A DNA stretch of 5,028 bases from Streptosporangiaceae bacterium (GTDB taxonomy: Bacteria; Actinomycetota; Actinomycetes; Streptosporangiales; Streptosporangiaceae). A program made the position numbers and the translations under genes. The DNA lies in contig JASHSO010000199.1 of NCBI GenBank assembly GCA_030038715.1, positions 1-5,028 of the forward strand, read 5' to 3'. The notes beneath the pieces were generated by a model. The model saw only the letters and a list, made by a program, of their open reading frames with translations, was not told where the DNA came from and made no database searches. Positions within the stretch are counted from its first letter, which is position 1. Each line of letters begins with the position of its first letter. Of this stretch, positions 1-5,028 are shown piece after piece.

Positions 1-1185
1 GCCTGGCAGGAACCAGTACGCACCCAGCGGGACCGACAGGACCGGCGGCTCACCGCTGATCGTCATCGGCTGGCCGACCTGCCCGTTCGCGCTGTGGTAG
101 CTGGCAGGGGACTGAACGGCGTGCACTGGAGCTCCCGGTAGCCCGGCCACCTCGCCTGCCACCACCGCCAGCGCTACCGTCGTGTCCGTCAGGTAGCCCT
201 TGTAGGCCGGGTTGAGGCAGACGCGGAATCCGGAACCAGCGCATACGGGGGTGTAGGCGATCAGCTTGTCGCTGGCCGCGTCGTGCAGCGCCGGGATAAC
301 GATGCCGTGCGGTCCGAGCCTTGCGGTGGTAGCCAGGCCGACTGCGGTTCCCGTCGCCGCCAAGCCCGCCGCGGTAACTGCCGCCGCGACCATGCGGAGG
401 CGCCGCCCGCCAGCGGCCGTCGGCAAGCCGACCAGGCCGAGCATCGCGATGGCGATCCCGGCGAGGAACATCATCCGCGCGATCGGCAGGTCCGGTAGGT
501 AGCGGTAAAAGATTCCGGAATCCTGCTGGAAGTTGCCGTTAGAGTTCGTCGGCAGGATCAGCGTCCACTGGCTGCGGCTCTTGAATGCGGTCTGAGAGGA
601 CAGCAGCATAACGAAGAACCCGGCGAAGGCGGCGAGCGGCGCGACGAACCTATTCGGGATCAGAACCCCGAGGGTGAACCCGGCTGCGGTGAACGCCGCG
701 ACGGCAGTGGCGCCAACACCGACCCACCACCACGGCGGCTCCCCCCGGACACCGCTGTGCGCATAGACCGCGAACATGACCCCGACAAACACCAGATACG
801 CACCAACCGCCCAGATCGCCGTGGCCGCCCAGGTGACGAGCTGAGCCACCCAGCGCGATTGCGGGGCGGCGGTAACTAGGTCGGCCGTGCCACGCCGGCC
901 ATCTCGGGAGCCAATCCACGCGGCCATCCCGGCCACAAACGGGCCGAAGTCGATGATGGTGTGGCCCTGCCCCATGTTCCAGAACGTGACCAGCGGATAC
1001 AGGGGAGCCTGCGAAGTGCTCGGCCGGTAGGAGTCGAACCAGAACAGCGCGGCGATCAGCGGCAGGATCAGCGGCATCGGGTTGCGCCGCATTTCGATCC
1101 GCAGCAGCCGCAACACAGACAGCGGAGCGAGCACACTCCCCCGGTTGGCGGGCGCAGGGCGGGCTAGGGCAGTGCTCGCGATCAT
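1..1185 (-). CDS. ABC-2 type transporter permease, large subunit (partial, runs off left edge)
   Basis: This frame is open for 395 codons from an ATG at 1185 to the window edge, with no stop, so the C-terminus is missing. The start is supported by a GGAGG site 7 bases upstream and by a 4-base ATGA overlap with the ATPase stop. The protein opens with a basic cytoplasmic arm (about residues 1-36, containing LRLLRIEMRRNP). About seven hydrophobic segments follow, near residues 37-52, 75-92, 113-141, 155-177, 180-198, 236-258 and 264-288. From about residue 289 the chain becomes soluble and probably extracytoplasmic, with a CxxxxxxxC pair (C315, C323) in the stretch PVCAGSGFRVCLNPAYKGYL. An arm, a block of membrane segments and an adjacent ATPase are typical of ABC-2 type exporter permeases. 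The substrate is not identifiable. The protein should pair with the ATPase at 1182-1928 and perhaps with the smaller membrane protein at 1925-2620. Confidence 0.85.
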   Translation of the reverse strand, partial: MIASTALARPAPANRGSVLAPLSVLRLLRIEMRRNPMPLILPLIAALFWFDSYRPSTSQAPLYPLVTFWNMGQGHTIIDFGPFVAGMAAWIGSRDGRRGTADLVTAAPQSRWVAQLVTWAATAIWAVGAYLVFVGVMFAVYAHSGVRGEPPWWWVGVGATAVAAFTAAGFTLGVLIPNRFVAPLAAFAGFFVMLLSSQTAFKSRSQWTLILPTNSNGNFQQDSGIFYRYLPDLPIARMMFLAGIAIAMLGLVGLPTAAGGRRLRMVAAAVTAAGLAATGTAVGLATTARLGPHGIVIPALHDAASDKLIAYTPVCAGSGFRVCLNPAYKGYLTDTTVALAVVAGEVAGLPGAPVHAVQSPASYHSANGQVGQPMTISGEPPVLSVPLGAYWFLPG

Positions 1186-1928
1186 GTCCGCGCCTCCGCG
1201 AGCACTGCGCTGTAGCCGCGTTCGAGTGGTGCATCCCCAGCGGCCGTGGTGCCTTCACCCCGCGCGGTCAGCTGCACAGGCGTGCCATGGAATACGATCC
1301 TGCCCTGGTTCATCAGCGCGACCTCCGTGCACGCGGCGCCGACATCTTCGACCAGATGCGTGCTCAGTACGACCGTGGAACGCTCGCCTATCTCGCGCAT
1401 GAGGGCGCGGAAGGCCACGCGCTGCTCGGGATCCAGACCTGCGGTGGGCTCGTCGAGCAACAGGAGTTCCGGGTCGTTGACAATCGCCTGCGCGATCCCG
1501 ACACGACGCAGCATGCCACCGGAGAGCGACTTGAGCTTGGACCTGGCCTTGTCCCCGAGACCGCACCGTTCGATCGCGGTGACTACCGCTCTGGGCACCT
1601 TCCCCGGTGGCATTTCCTTGAGCAGGGCGAAGTACTCGACGAACTCGGTGACGGTGAAACCCGGGTAGTAGCCGAGGGTCTGCGGGAGGTAGCCGAGCCG
1701 TCGCCGGATCTCCCGGCGGCACGCATGTTCGCGCGGATCCCGGCCCAGCAGCTCCAGCCGGCCGGAACTAGGCGGCAGCACGGTCGCCATCATCCGAAGC
1801 AGCGAGGTCTTCCCCGCGCCATTGGGGCCGAGTAGGCCGAACACGCCCGTTCCCGTTTGAAGGCTCACCCCGGCGACGGCTTGGGTACGGCCGAACCGTC
1901 GGCCCAGCTCGGTGAGTTCGACGTTCAT
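1182..1928 (-). CDS. ABC transporter ATP-binding protein
   Basis: This is a 248-residue cytoplasmic ATPase that should power the neighbouring permeases. All nucleotide-binding motifs are intact: Walker A GPNGAGKT (34-41), Q-loop Gln83 in GYLPQ, signature LSGGM (135-139), Walker B LLLLDEPTAGLD (155-166) and switch His191 in STHLVEDV. The signature and the DPEQR after Walker B resemble the single-domain ATPases of ABC-2 type (drug, natrium or bacteriocin-immunity) exporters. The frame stays open upstream to 2663, but that extension is a shadow of the membrane-protein gene. The start chosen at 1928 begins MNVELTELGRRFG, as expected at the first beta strand of the fold. It has AAGGAG 4 bases upstream and overlaps the previous stop as ATGA. 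The C-terminal 30 or so residues after the H-loop region are a short extension with no catalytic motif. The family call is firm; the substrate is unknown. Confidence 0.95.
   Translation of the reverse strand: MNVELTELGRRFGRTQAVAGVSLQTGTGVFGLLGPNGAGKTSLLRMMATVLPPSSGRLELLGRDPREHACRREIRRRLGYLPQTLGYYPGFTVTEFVEYFALLKEMPPGKVPRAVVTAIERCGLGDKARSKLKSLSGGMLRRVGIAQAIVNDPELLLLDEPTAGLDPEQRVAFRALMREIGERSTVVLSTHLVEDVGAACTEVALMNQGRIVFHGTPVQLTARGEGTTAAGDAPLERGYSAVLAEART
1193..1197 (-). promoter_or_regulatory. ribosome binding site of the large permease
   Basis: GGAGG on the minus strand lies inside the last codons of the ATPase gene, 7 bases before the ATG at 1185. It fixes the permease start and implies re-initiation at the ATGA junction (1182-1185). 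Confidence 0.7.
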
Positions 1929-2620
1929 CTGGCTCCTTGGGGTATGCGTGTCGCGTACAGCACGAGCGCGCCGCAGCATGCGGCGAACGCGAGATAAGGC
2001 AGGACAAAGGAGTGCGTGGTCAGCGCCGCGGTGAACGTACCCGCCAGGGCCCGGCCCGCAAGGACCGTGATCGCCCATCCGGCAACCCCGGCCGCCACGC
2101 CAACGTTCGCCGAGCGGGCGAGCGTCGCGGCAGCCAGCGCCAGCGCGCAGATCGCTGTCATCGGCACCAGCCACCCGAAGGTCACCGCGACGGCGACACC
2201 TGATGCGGCCGACGCGATCAGGCCCAGCACCGCGTTCACGCCGAACACTGCGAGCGCCCGGGTCAGCAGGACCATCCGGTCGCTTACCGCCATGCTCTGG
2301 GACAGCTCCCAAGCCGGATCGATAGCCGGGCCGTAGGCGTAGGCGACCCCCGCGGCCGCGATCGCCGGCGCGAACAAGGCCACGTAGGGCGTGCCGGTGC
2401 CCGCAGTCGCGGCTACCCCGGCGGCAAGGACCACGCAGCTTGCGATCAGCCATCCGACCATCAGCGACGGCGTGACCAGCAGAGCCCGGGCCAGGCCCGG
2501 CGAGCGGAGCAGCCAGCCGGCCAGGCGCTCGGCCCGGCTGGCCTTTGGGCACCACACCCGTGCGGCGACCCCGGACCACACCCGGTCCAGGTCGATGTCC
2601 GGCGGTCCCGTCACTTTCAT
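1925..2620 (-). CDS. six-segment integral membrane protein of the ABC transporter/sigma operon
   Basis: This 231-residue protein starts at the ATG at 2620, with GGAGG 6 bases upstream and a 4-base overlap with the sigma-factor stop. The first 50 or so residues are soluble and mixed-charge (PDIDLDRVWSGVAARVW, then a basic patch around ASRAERLAGWLLRSPG). They are followed by about six hydrophobic segments, near 50-71, 76-97, 118-140, 144-168, 171-188 and 205-224, and a short tail. No Walker, protease or zinc-binding motif is visible; Cys24 is the only cysteine in the N-terminal arm. Its place between an ECF sigma gene and an ABC ATPase suggests either a second permease subunit or a membrane-bound partner of the sigma factor. 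From memory, actinobacterial relatives in this position are sometimes annotated as zf-HC2 (anti-sigma-like) proteins, but that zinc finger is not present here. Membrane localisation is secure; the exact role is inference. Confidence 0.85.
   Translation of the reverse strand: MKVTGPPDIDLDRVWSGVAARVWCPKASRAERLAGWLLRSPGLARALLVTPSLMVGWLIASCVVLAAGVAATAGTGTPYVALFAPAIAAAGVAYAYGPAIDPAWELSQSMAVSDRMVLLTRALAVFGVNAVLGLIASAASGVAVAVTFGWLVPMTAICALALAAATLARSANVGVAAGVAGWAITVLAGRALAGTFTAALTTHSFVLPYLAFAACCGALVLYATRIPQGAR
1933..1938 (-). promoter_or_regulatory. ribosome binding site of the ABC ATPase
   Basis: AAGGAG on the minus strand lies 4 bases before the ATG at 1928, within the end of the membrane-protein gene. 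It favours 1928 as the ATPase start over the far-upstream start of the same open frame. Confidence 0.75.
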
Positions 2621-3168
2621 CGCCCGCCTCCCTCCGTGGCCGCGCTGGCCCGCAGCGCGGCACGCAGCCGCCGCCGGACCCGGGACGCCCGGCTTTTCAC
2701 GGTGCCCACCGGCACCCCCAGCAGTTCTGCGGCTTCCGCGATCGGGCGATCTTCGACGTACACCAGCCGCCAGACTTCCCGTTCCGGGCTCCCGGCGGGT
2801 CCGAGTGTCGCGGCCGCCGCCGCGATGGCCGCGCCAGACAGCACAGCTTCGGCCGGGTCAGCACCTTGGTCTTTGTCCGTCAGCACTTCCGGCAGCTCGA
2901 GCGTCGCGGGGCCCCGCCGCCGTAGGTAGAGCGCTGCCTGGCGGCGCGCGATACCCCACAGCCAGCCGCCCGCCGACCCCGCCGAACGGTACCGCTTCGC
3001 CGCCTGCCACACCGCGACGAACGTTTCCTGCAGGACGTCCTCGGTGTCCGCCGCGGGCAGCACCGACCGCAACCGGGTCGCCAGCCATGGGGCATGCCGG
3101 CCGAACAACTCCCGCAGCGCCGTGTCGTCGCCGCCTGCGATCGCCGTAATCAGCTGGTCGTCATCCAT
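2617..3168 (-). CDS. ECF-family RNA polymerase sigma factor
   Basis: This 183-residue sigma-70 family protein has only regions 2 and 4, the layout of group 4 (extracytoplasmic function) sigma factors. Region 2 covers roughly residues 17-86. It includes DVLQETFVAVWQAAKRY (44-60, core-binding and -10 melting helices) and GWLWGIARRQAALYLRRR (68-85). A short acidic/Ala-rich linker follows (about 95-120). Region 4 spans about 121-172, with the helix-turn-helix LGVPVGTVKSRASRVRRRLR (150-169) that reads the -35 element. There is no SnoaL-like C-terminal domain, so it is not an ECF41-type factor. The ATG at 3168 gives the usual start MDDDQLITAIAGGD. The frame extends upstream to a TTG at 3237, but those residues do not look like coding sequence. 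The Shine-Dalgarno site is weak (AGAGA). It is the first gene of the operon, so it may drive its own transcription together with the ABC genes. No separate anti-sigma gene is adjacent. Confidence 0.93.
   Translation of the reverse strand: MDDDQLITAIAGGDDTALRELFGRHAPWLATRLRSVLPAADTEDVLQETFVAVWQAAKRYRSAGSAGGWLWGIARRQAALYLRRRGPATLELPEVLTDKDQGADPAEAVLSGAAIAAAAATLGPAGSPEREVWRLVYVEDRPIAEAAELLGVPVGTVKSRASRVRRRLRAALRASAATEGGGR
2627..2631 (-). promoter_or_regulatory. ribosome binding site of the operon membrane protein
   Basis: GGAGG on the minus strand lies 6 bases before the ATG at 2620 and inside the last codons of the sigma gene. With the ATGA overlap at 2617-2620 it supports translational coupling. 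Confidence 0.7.
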
Positions 3169-3363
3169 CGCATCTCTATTGCGCTCGCCGGGCCCCAGGT
3201 TCGCGGCAACAGCCTGTAGTCCGGGACGTGAGGTCAAGGCAATCCATCATGCGGTCGAAATCGGGGTGCGAAGGTACTCACCGCCGCGCTCAACACCGGA
3301 CGGCCTCAAGAGAACCAGGTCGTCCGGGCTACGTCGACCCCGAAGCCGACGGCACTGGGTACT
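3169..3363. other. divergent intergenic region between sigma operon and methyltransferase
   Basis: This 195-base spacer must hold the promoters of both divergent units, but no strong consensus stands out. On the minus strand TTGACC (3232-3237) resembles a -35 box, but no TAnnnT hexamer sits 16-18 bases downstream. On the plus strand GGCAAC (3205-3210), 16 bases, then CGTG (3227-3230) resembles an ECF-type GGAAC/CGTC promoter with mismatches. TACTGT (3360-3365) is a possible -10 box right at the methyltransferase start. An inverted pair GGTCG/CGACC with a 12-base loop lies at about 3318-3339. No small ORF here is convincing. Confidence 0.4.
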
Positions 3364-4098
3364 GTGCTGAACGTGGAGCACACTACGGATACCAATGCCG
3401 CTATCTGGAAATCCGACCAGATTGTCAAGACGTGGGCGGCGGAGGCGGCGCAACGGGAGCGGACCCACGGCGCACAGTGGCAGCTGATGGCGCGTCTGCT
3501 CCCGTTCGGGGAGCAGGAGGCGTTCACATTCCTGGACCTCGGCGCGGGTACCGGGGCAGCGTCGCGCGCGATCCTGGAGCGGCACTCGAGCAGCACGGGG
3601 ATCCTTGCTGACTTCTCGGCCGAGATGATGGGCGCGGGCGAGCAGGAACTGCGGCCGTTCGCCGGGCGCTACCGCTACGTCGAGTTCGACATGGTCGCGG
3701 GCGGCTGGCCCACGGCGATCCCGGCGGCTGTCGACGCGGTCGTCACGTCGCTCTGCGTCCACCACCTGCCCGACGAGCGCAAGCAGCGCCTGTTCGCGGA
3801 GATACTCGACCGCCTGGTTCCTGGCGGGTGGTACCTCAACTACGACCCGGTACGGACGGAGGACCCGGTCGTCACCGCCGCCTGGGAGCGGGTGACCGAT
3901 CAGGAGAAGCCGGAGTTGGCGCACAAGCGCCACCATCGCACCCCGGAAGAACAGGCCCGGTACGAGAACCACGTGCGCTACATCAGTCTGCTCCGCCCGC
4001 AGCTTGGCTACCTGCAGGCCGTTGGATTCCACGGCGTCGAGGTCCACTGGAAGCGGCTCGACTGGGCCATCTTCGGCGGCTACCGCCCGCAGGAATAG
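3364..4098 (+). CDS. class I SAM-dependent methyltransferase
   Basis: This 244-residue soluble protein has a Rossmann-like methyltransferase domain. Motif I is FLDLGAGTG (56-64), the glycine-rich SAM loop. An acidic residue follows in the next strand (Asp83 in ILADFS), as expected for ribose contact. FDM (108-110) precedes the adenine-side region. VDAVVTSLCVHHL (123-135) is the motif IV strand and helix, and LVPGGWYLNYDP (151-162) is the post-IV strand typical of methyltransferase domains of the PF13649/PF08242 type. The C-terminal part (about 175-240) is a likely substrate-capping region rich in His, Arg and aromatic residues. The substrate cannot be read from sequence. The gene stands alone on the plus strand, divergent from the sigma operon and convergent with the AhpD-like gene. 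The start is GTG at 3364, with GTG at 3373 as an alternative. Neither has a clear ribosome binding site, so the N-terminus is uncertain by a few residues. Confidence 0.88.
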   Translation: MLNVEHTTDTNAAIWKSDQIVKTWAAEAAQRERTHGAQWQLMARLLPFGEQEAFTFLDLGAGTGAASRAILERHSSSTGILADFSAEMMGAGEQELRPFAGRYRYVEFDMVAGGWPTAIPAAVDAVVTSLCVHHLPDERKQRLFAEILDRLVPGGWYLNYDPVRTEDPVVTAAWERVTDQEKPELAHKRHHRTPEEQARYENHVRYISLLRPQLGYLQAVGFHGVEVHWKRLDWAIFGGYRPQE

Positions 4099-4301
4099 GG
4101 TCAGTCCGCCGGGAGACCATCACATCGAGGGCGAGCGCAAGAGCTTCGACTGCGGGGCCTGCCGCGCGGCTTCGACCTACCAGACGCCCTCAGCGCCGAC
4201 GGTGGCTACGAACTGTCCCCACTGACCTCATCTTTAGGCTTCACGGCCAGCAGGAGGCACGGCGCTGTCGCCGGGTCGAGCGTGATCTTTGCCGGCTCGC
4301 A
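4099..4301. other. convergent intergenic region
   Basis: These 203 bases separate the 3' ends of the methyltransferase and the AhpD-like gene. Short open stretches exist in plus-strand frames, one containing FDCGAC and ending NCPH at about 4225, another ending at 4304. Neither has a start codon with a ribosome binding site outside the methyltransferase gene. I regard them as non-coding or as possible remnants. The hairpins at its right end are listed separately. Confidence 0.4.
4260..4299. terminator. possible bidirectional terminator between convergent genes
   Basis: There are two adjacent inverted repeats. CGGCG (4260-4264) pairs with CGCCG (4269-4273) around a CTGT loop. CGAGC (4277-4281) pairs with GCTCG (4295-4299) around a 13-base loop. 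They lie immediately downstream of the AhpD-like stop and in the path of methyltransferase transcripts. There is no T-tract, and the 5-base stems are short, so this is a weak call; GC-rich genomes make such hairpins by chance. Confidence 0.25.
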
Positions 4302-4772
4302 CTAGCCCCATTGGCCCGGCTGGTAGTCGCCGGCCGGCTGCCGTGTGATCACGTTGATGCGGTTGTAGGTGTTGATGAGCGCGATCAGGCACACCAGCGC
4401 CGCAAGCTGCTCCTCGTCGTAGTGCTTGGCGGCATGCGCCCACGCATCGTCGCTGACACCGGCGCCGTCTGCAAGGCGGGTGCCCTGCTCGGTGAGCTCT
4501 AGGGCAGCCCGCTCGGCATCGGTGAACACCGTCGCCTCCCGCCATGCCGCTACCAGGTTGATCCGCACCTGGCTCTCCCCGGCGTGCACGGCGTCCTTGG
4601 TGTGCATATCGGTGCAGGCCGAGCAGCCGTTGATCTGGCTGGCTCGTATCTTCACCAGCTCCTGGGTCGCGGCCGGCAGGGCCGAGTCCGTGACCGCCTT
4701 GCCCGCCGAGTTGATGTACTTGGCGAACGTCATCGCGAGCGGATTGCCGAAGTAGCTAAGCCGCGCTTCCAT
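4302..4772 (-). CDS. carboxymuconolactone decarboxylase/AhpD-like family protein
   Basis: This 156-residue, mostly helical cytoplasmic protein belongs to the carboxymuconolactone decarboxylase superfamily (PF02627). Members include the peroxidase AhpD and many uncharacterised redox proteins. The core motif is near residues 38-57: Glu38, then Cys50-Ser-Ala-Cys53, then His57. The spacing matches AhpD (Glu118, Cys130, Cys133, His137), so a thiol-disulphide peroxidase or reductase role is plausible. The position of AhpD His132, part of its proton relay, is Ala52 here, so classical AhpD activity is not assured. The C-terminal end RQPAGDYQPGQW looks typical of an actinobacterial subgroup. Two in-frame ATGs lie close together at 4778 and 4772. 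The perfect AAGGAG at 4779-4784 is 6 bases from the second and abuts the first, so MEARLSYFGN is preferred. The gene is apparently monocistronic, with an ECF41-like promoter upstream. Confidence 0.92.
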   Translation of the reverse strand: MEARLSYFGNPLAMTFAKYINSAGKAVTDSALPAATQELVKIRASQINGCSACTDMHTKDAVHAGESQVRINLVAAWREATVFTDAERAALELTEQGTRLADGAGVSDDAWAHAAKHYDEEQLAALVCLIALINTYNRINVITRQPAGDYQPGQWG

Positions 4773-4778
4773 GGCCAT

Positions 4779-4784
4779 CTCCTT
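4779..4784 (-). promoter_or_regulatory. ribosome binding site deciding the AhpD-like start
   Basis: AAGGAG on the minus strand lies 6 bases before the ATG at 4772 and directly abuts the ATG at 4778. A weaker AAGGAC (4785-4790) lies 6 bases before the ATG at 4778, so initiation two codons earlier cannot be excluded. Confidence 0.65.
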
Positions 4785-4815
4785 GTCCTTCCGGTGCCAC
4801 GCGTTACACCGCACT

Positions 4816-4842
4816 GACACCGGGACCACGCCCCATGTGACC
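4816..4842 (-). promoter_or_regulatory. putative ECF41-type sigma-dependent promoter of the AhpD-like gene
   Basis: On the minus strand GGTCACA (4836-4842) is followed by exactly 16 bases and then TGTC (4816-4819). The promoter motif described for ECF41 sigma factors is, from memory, TGTCACA-N16-CGTC. This site matches 6 of 7 and 3 of 4 positions with the same spacing. ECF41 genes are known to neighbour carboxymuconolactone decarboxylase-family genes, which is what lies downstream. Transcription would start near 4809, giving a leader of about 35 bases with the ribosome binding site inside it. No ECF41 gene is visible in the window; it would have to lie beyond the right edge or elsewhere. Not experimentally supported. 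Confidence 0.5.
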
Positions 4843-5028
4843 GGCGCGGCGAAGGCAACGGTGGGACAGCGCTCTTGGTCGCAGCCTGCCGTCAGCCGAA
4901 CGGCCTGAAGCCAGTACACCCTCGGCGACAAATTTGCCGACGGCGCCGAGCGCCACCCCGAACAAGCAGCCAGCCAGCGAAGACCCTGACCTCGCGGTCG
5001 GCGCACAAGACCGGGATGTCTGCCGCCA
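4843..5028. other. right-edge region with no convincing gene
   Basis: All frames on both strands carry short open stretches only. The best is a minus-strand frame entering from the right edge (reading AADIPVLCADREVRVFAGWL) and ending with TGA at 4892, 44 codons. It could be the tail of a gene outside the window but matches no family I recognise. An ATG at 5016 on the plus strand (reading MSAA) lies too near the edge to judge and lacks a clear ribosome binding site. Confidence 0.35.

Noticed and set aside
1040..1080. Short direct repeat around GATCAGCGGCA
   Set aside because: It lies inside the permease and encodes a repeated Leu-Pro-Leu-Ile in a membrane segment, so it is explained by protein sequence.
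650..1258. Minus-strand open frame of 202 codons
   Set aside because: It is a shadow of the large permease frame: its translation is rich in Arg, His, Cys and Ala with no membrane pattern, whereas the overlapping frame from 1185 gives clear transmembrane segments.
1929..2663. N-terminal extension of the ATPase frame upstream of 1928
   Set aside because: It is Arg/Gly/Pro-rich, unlike any ABC domain, and lies antiparallel in frame space to the membrane-protein gene, whose hydrophobic pattern, ribosome binding site and overlaps are convincing.
3169..3237. Upstream extension of the sigma factor to a TTG at 3237
   Set aside because: The added 23 residues match nothing in ECF sigma factors, and MDDDQLITAI at 3168 is a usual N-terminus for the family.
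3247..4047. Minus-strand open frame of 266 codons opposite the methyltransferase
   Set aside because: The plus strand carries an intact set of SAM methyltransferase motifs. The antisense translation has no recognisable domain and reflects the GC-rich codon mirror effect.
4004..4225. Plus-strand ORF of 73 codons containing CGAC and CPH, resembling a zinc ribbon
   Set aside because: Its only start lies inside the methyltransferase gene in another frame, there is no ribosome binding site, and the Cys spacing does not form a recognisable zinc-binding fold.
4302..5006. Long 234-residue version of the AhpD-like protein
   Set aside because: The first 78 residues run through the promoter-like region and ribosome binding site and lack family similarity. 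The 156-residue form fits the usual family length.

Overview
The window is strongly GC-rich, with G or C at most third codon positions, GTG/ATG starts, purine-rich Shine-Dalgarno sites and protein families typical of Streptomyces and relatives. It most likely comes from the chromosome of a high-GC actinobacterium. No RNA gene, transposase, phage gene, CRISPR array or plasmid function was seen. The organism assignment is inference from composition and gene families.

Left two thirds, minus strand (1-3168): a compact four-gene operon read right to left. It encodes an ECF-family RNA polymerase sigma factor (2617-3168), a six-segment membrane protein of 231 residues (1925-2620), an ABC-2 type transporter ATPase (1182-1928), and a large ABC-2 type permease that runs off the left edge (1-1185). 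Every junction is a 4-base ATGA overlap, and each downstream gene has its own GGAGG-type ribosome binding site. The four proteins are therefore probably made in fixed ratio and work together. The second and fourth genes plus the ATPase look like an exporter or membrane-remodelling complex controlled with, or by, the sigma factor. No classical zinc-finger anti-sigma gene follows the sigma gene. The small membrane protein occupies that slot.

Centre (3169-3363): a divergent intergenic region with only weak promoter-like motifs. It is followed on the plus strand by a class I SAM-dependent methyltransferase gene (3364-4098).

Right (4099-5028): a 203-base convergent intergenic region with small GC-rich hairpins. 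It is followed on the minus strand by a carboxymuconolactone decarboxylase/AhpD-like gene (4302-4772) with a CxxC active site. Upstream of that gene is a promoter-like pair, GGTCACA-N16-TGTC, that closely resembles the motif described for ECF41 sigma factors, a group known to sit beside this enzyme family. The final 220 bases or so contain no convincing gene.

The most interesting items are the sigma/ABC operon, whose substrate and signal are unknown, and the ECF41-like promoter on the AhpD-like gene. The operon layout looks like a recurring actinobacterial arrangement rather than something unique to this window, but its biology cannot be deduced from sequence alone.
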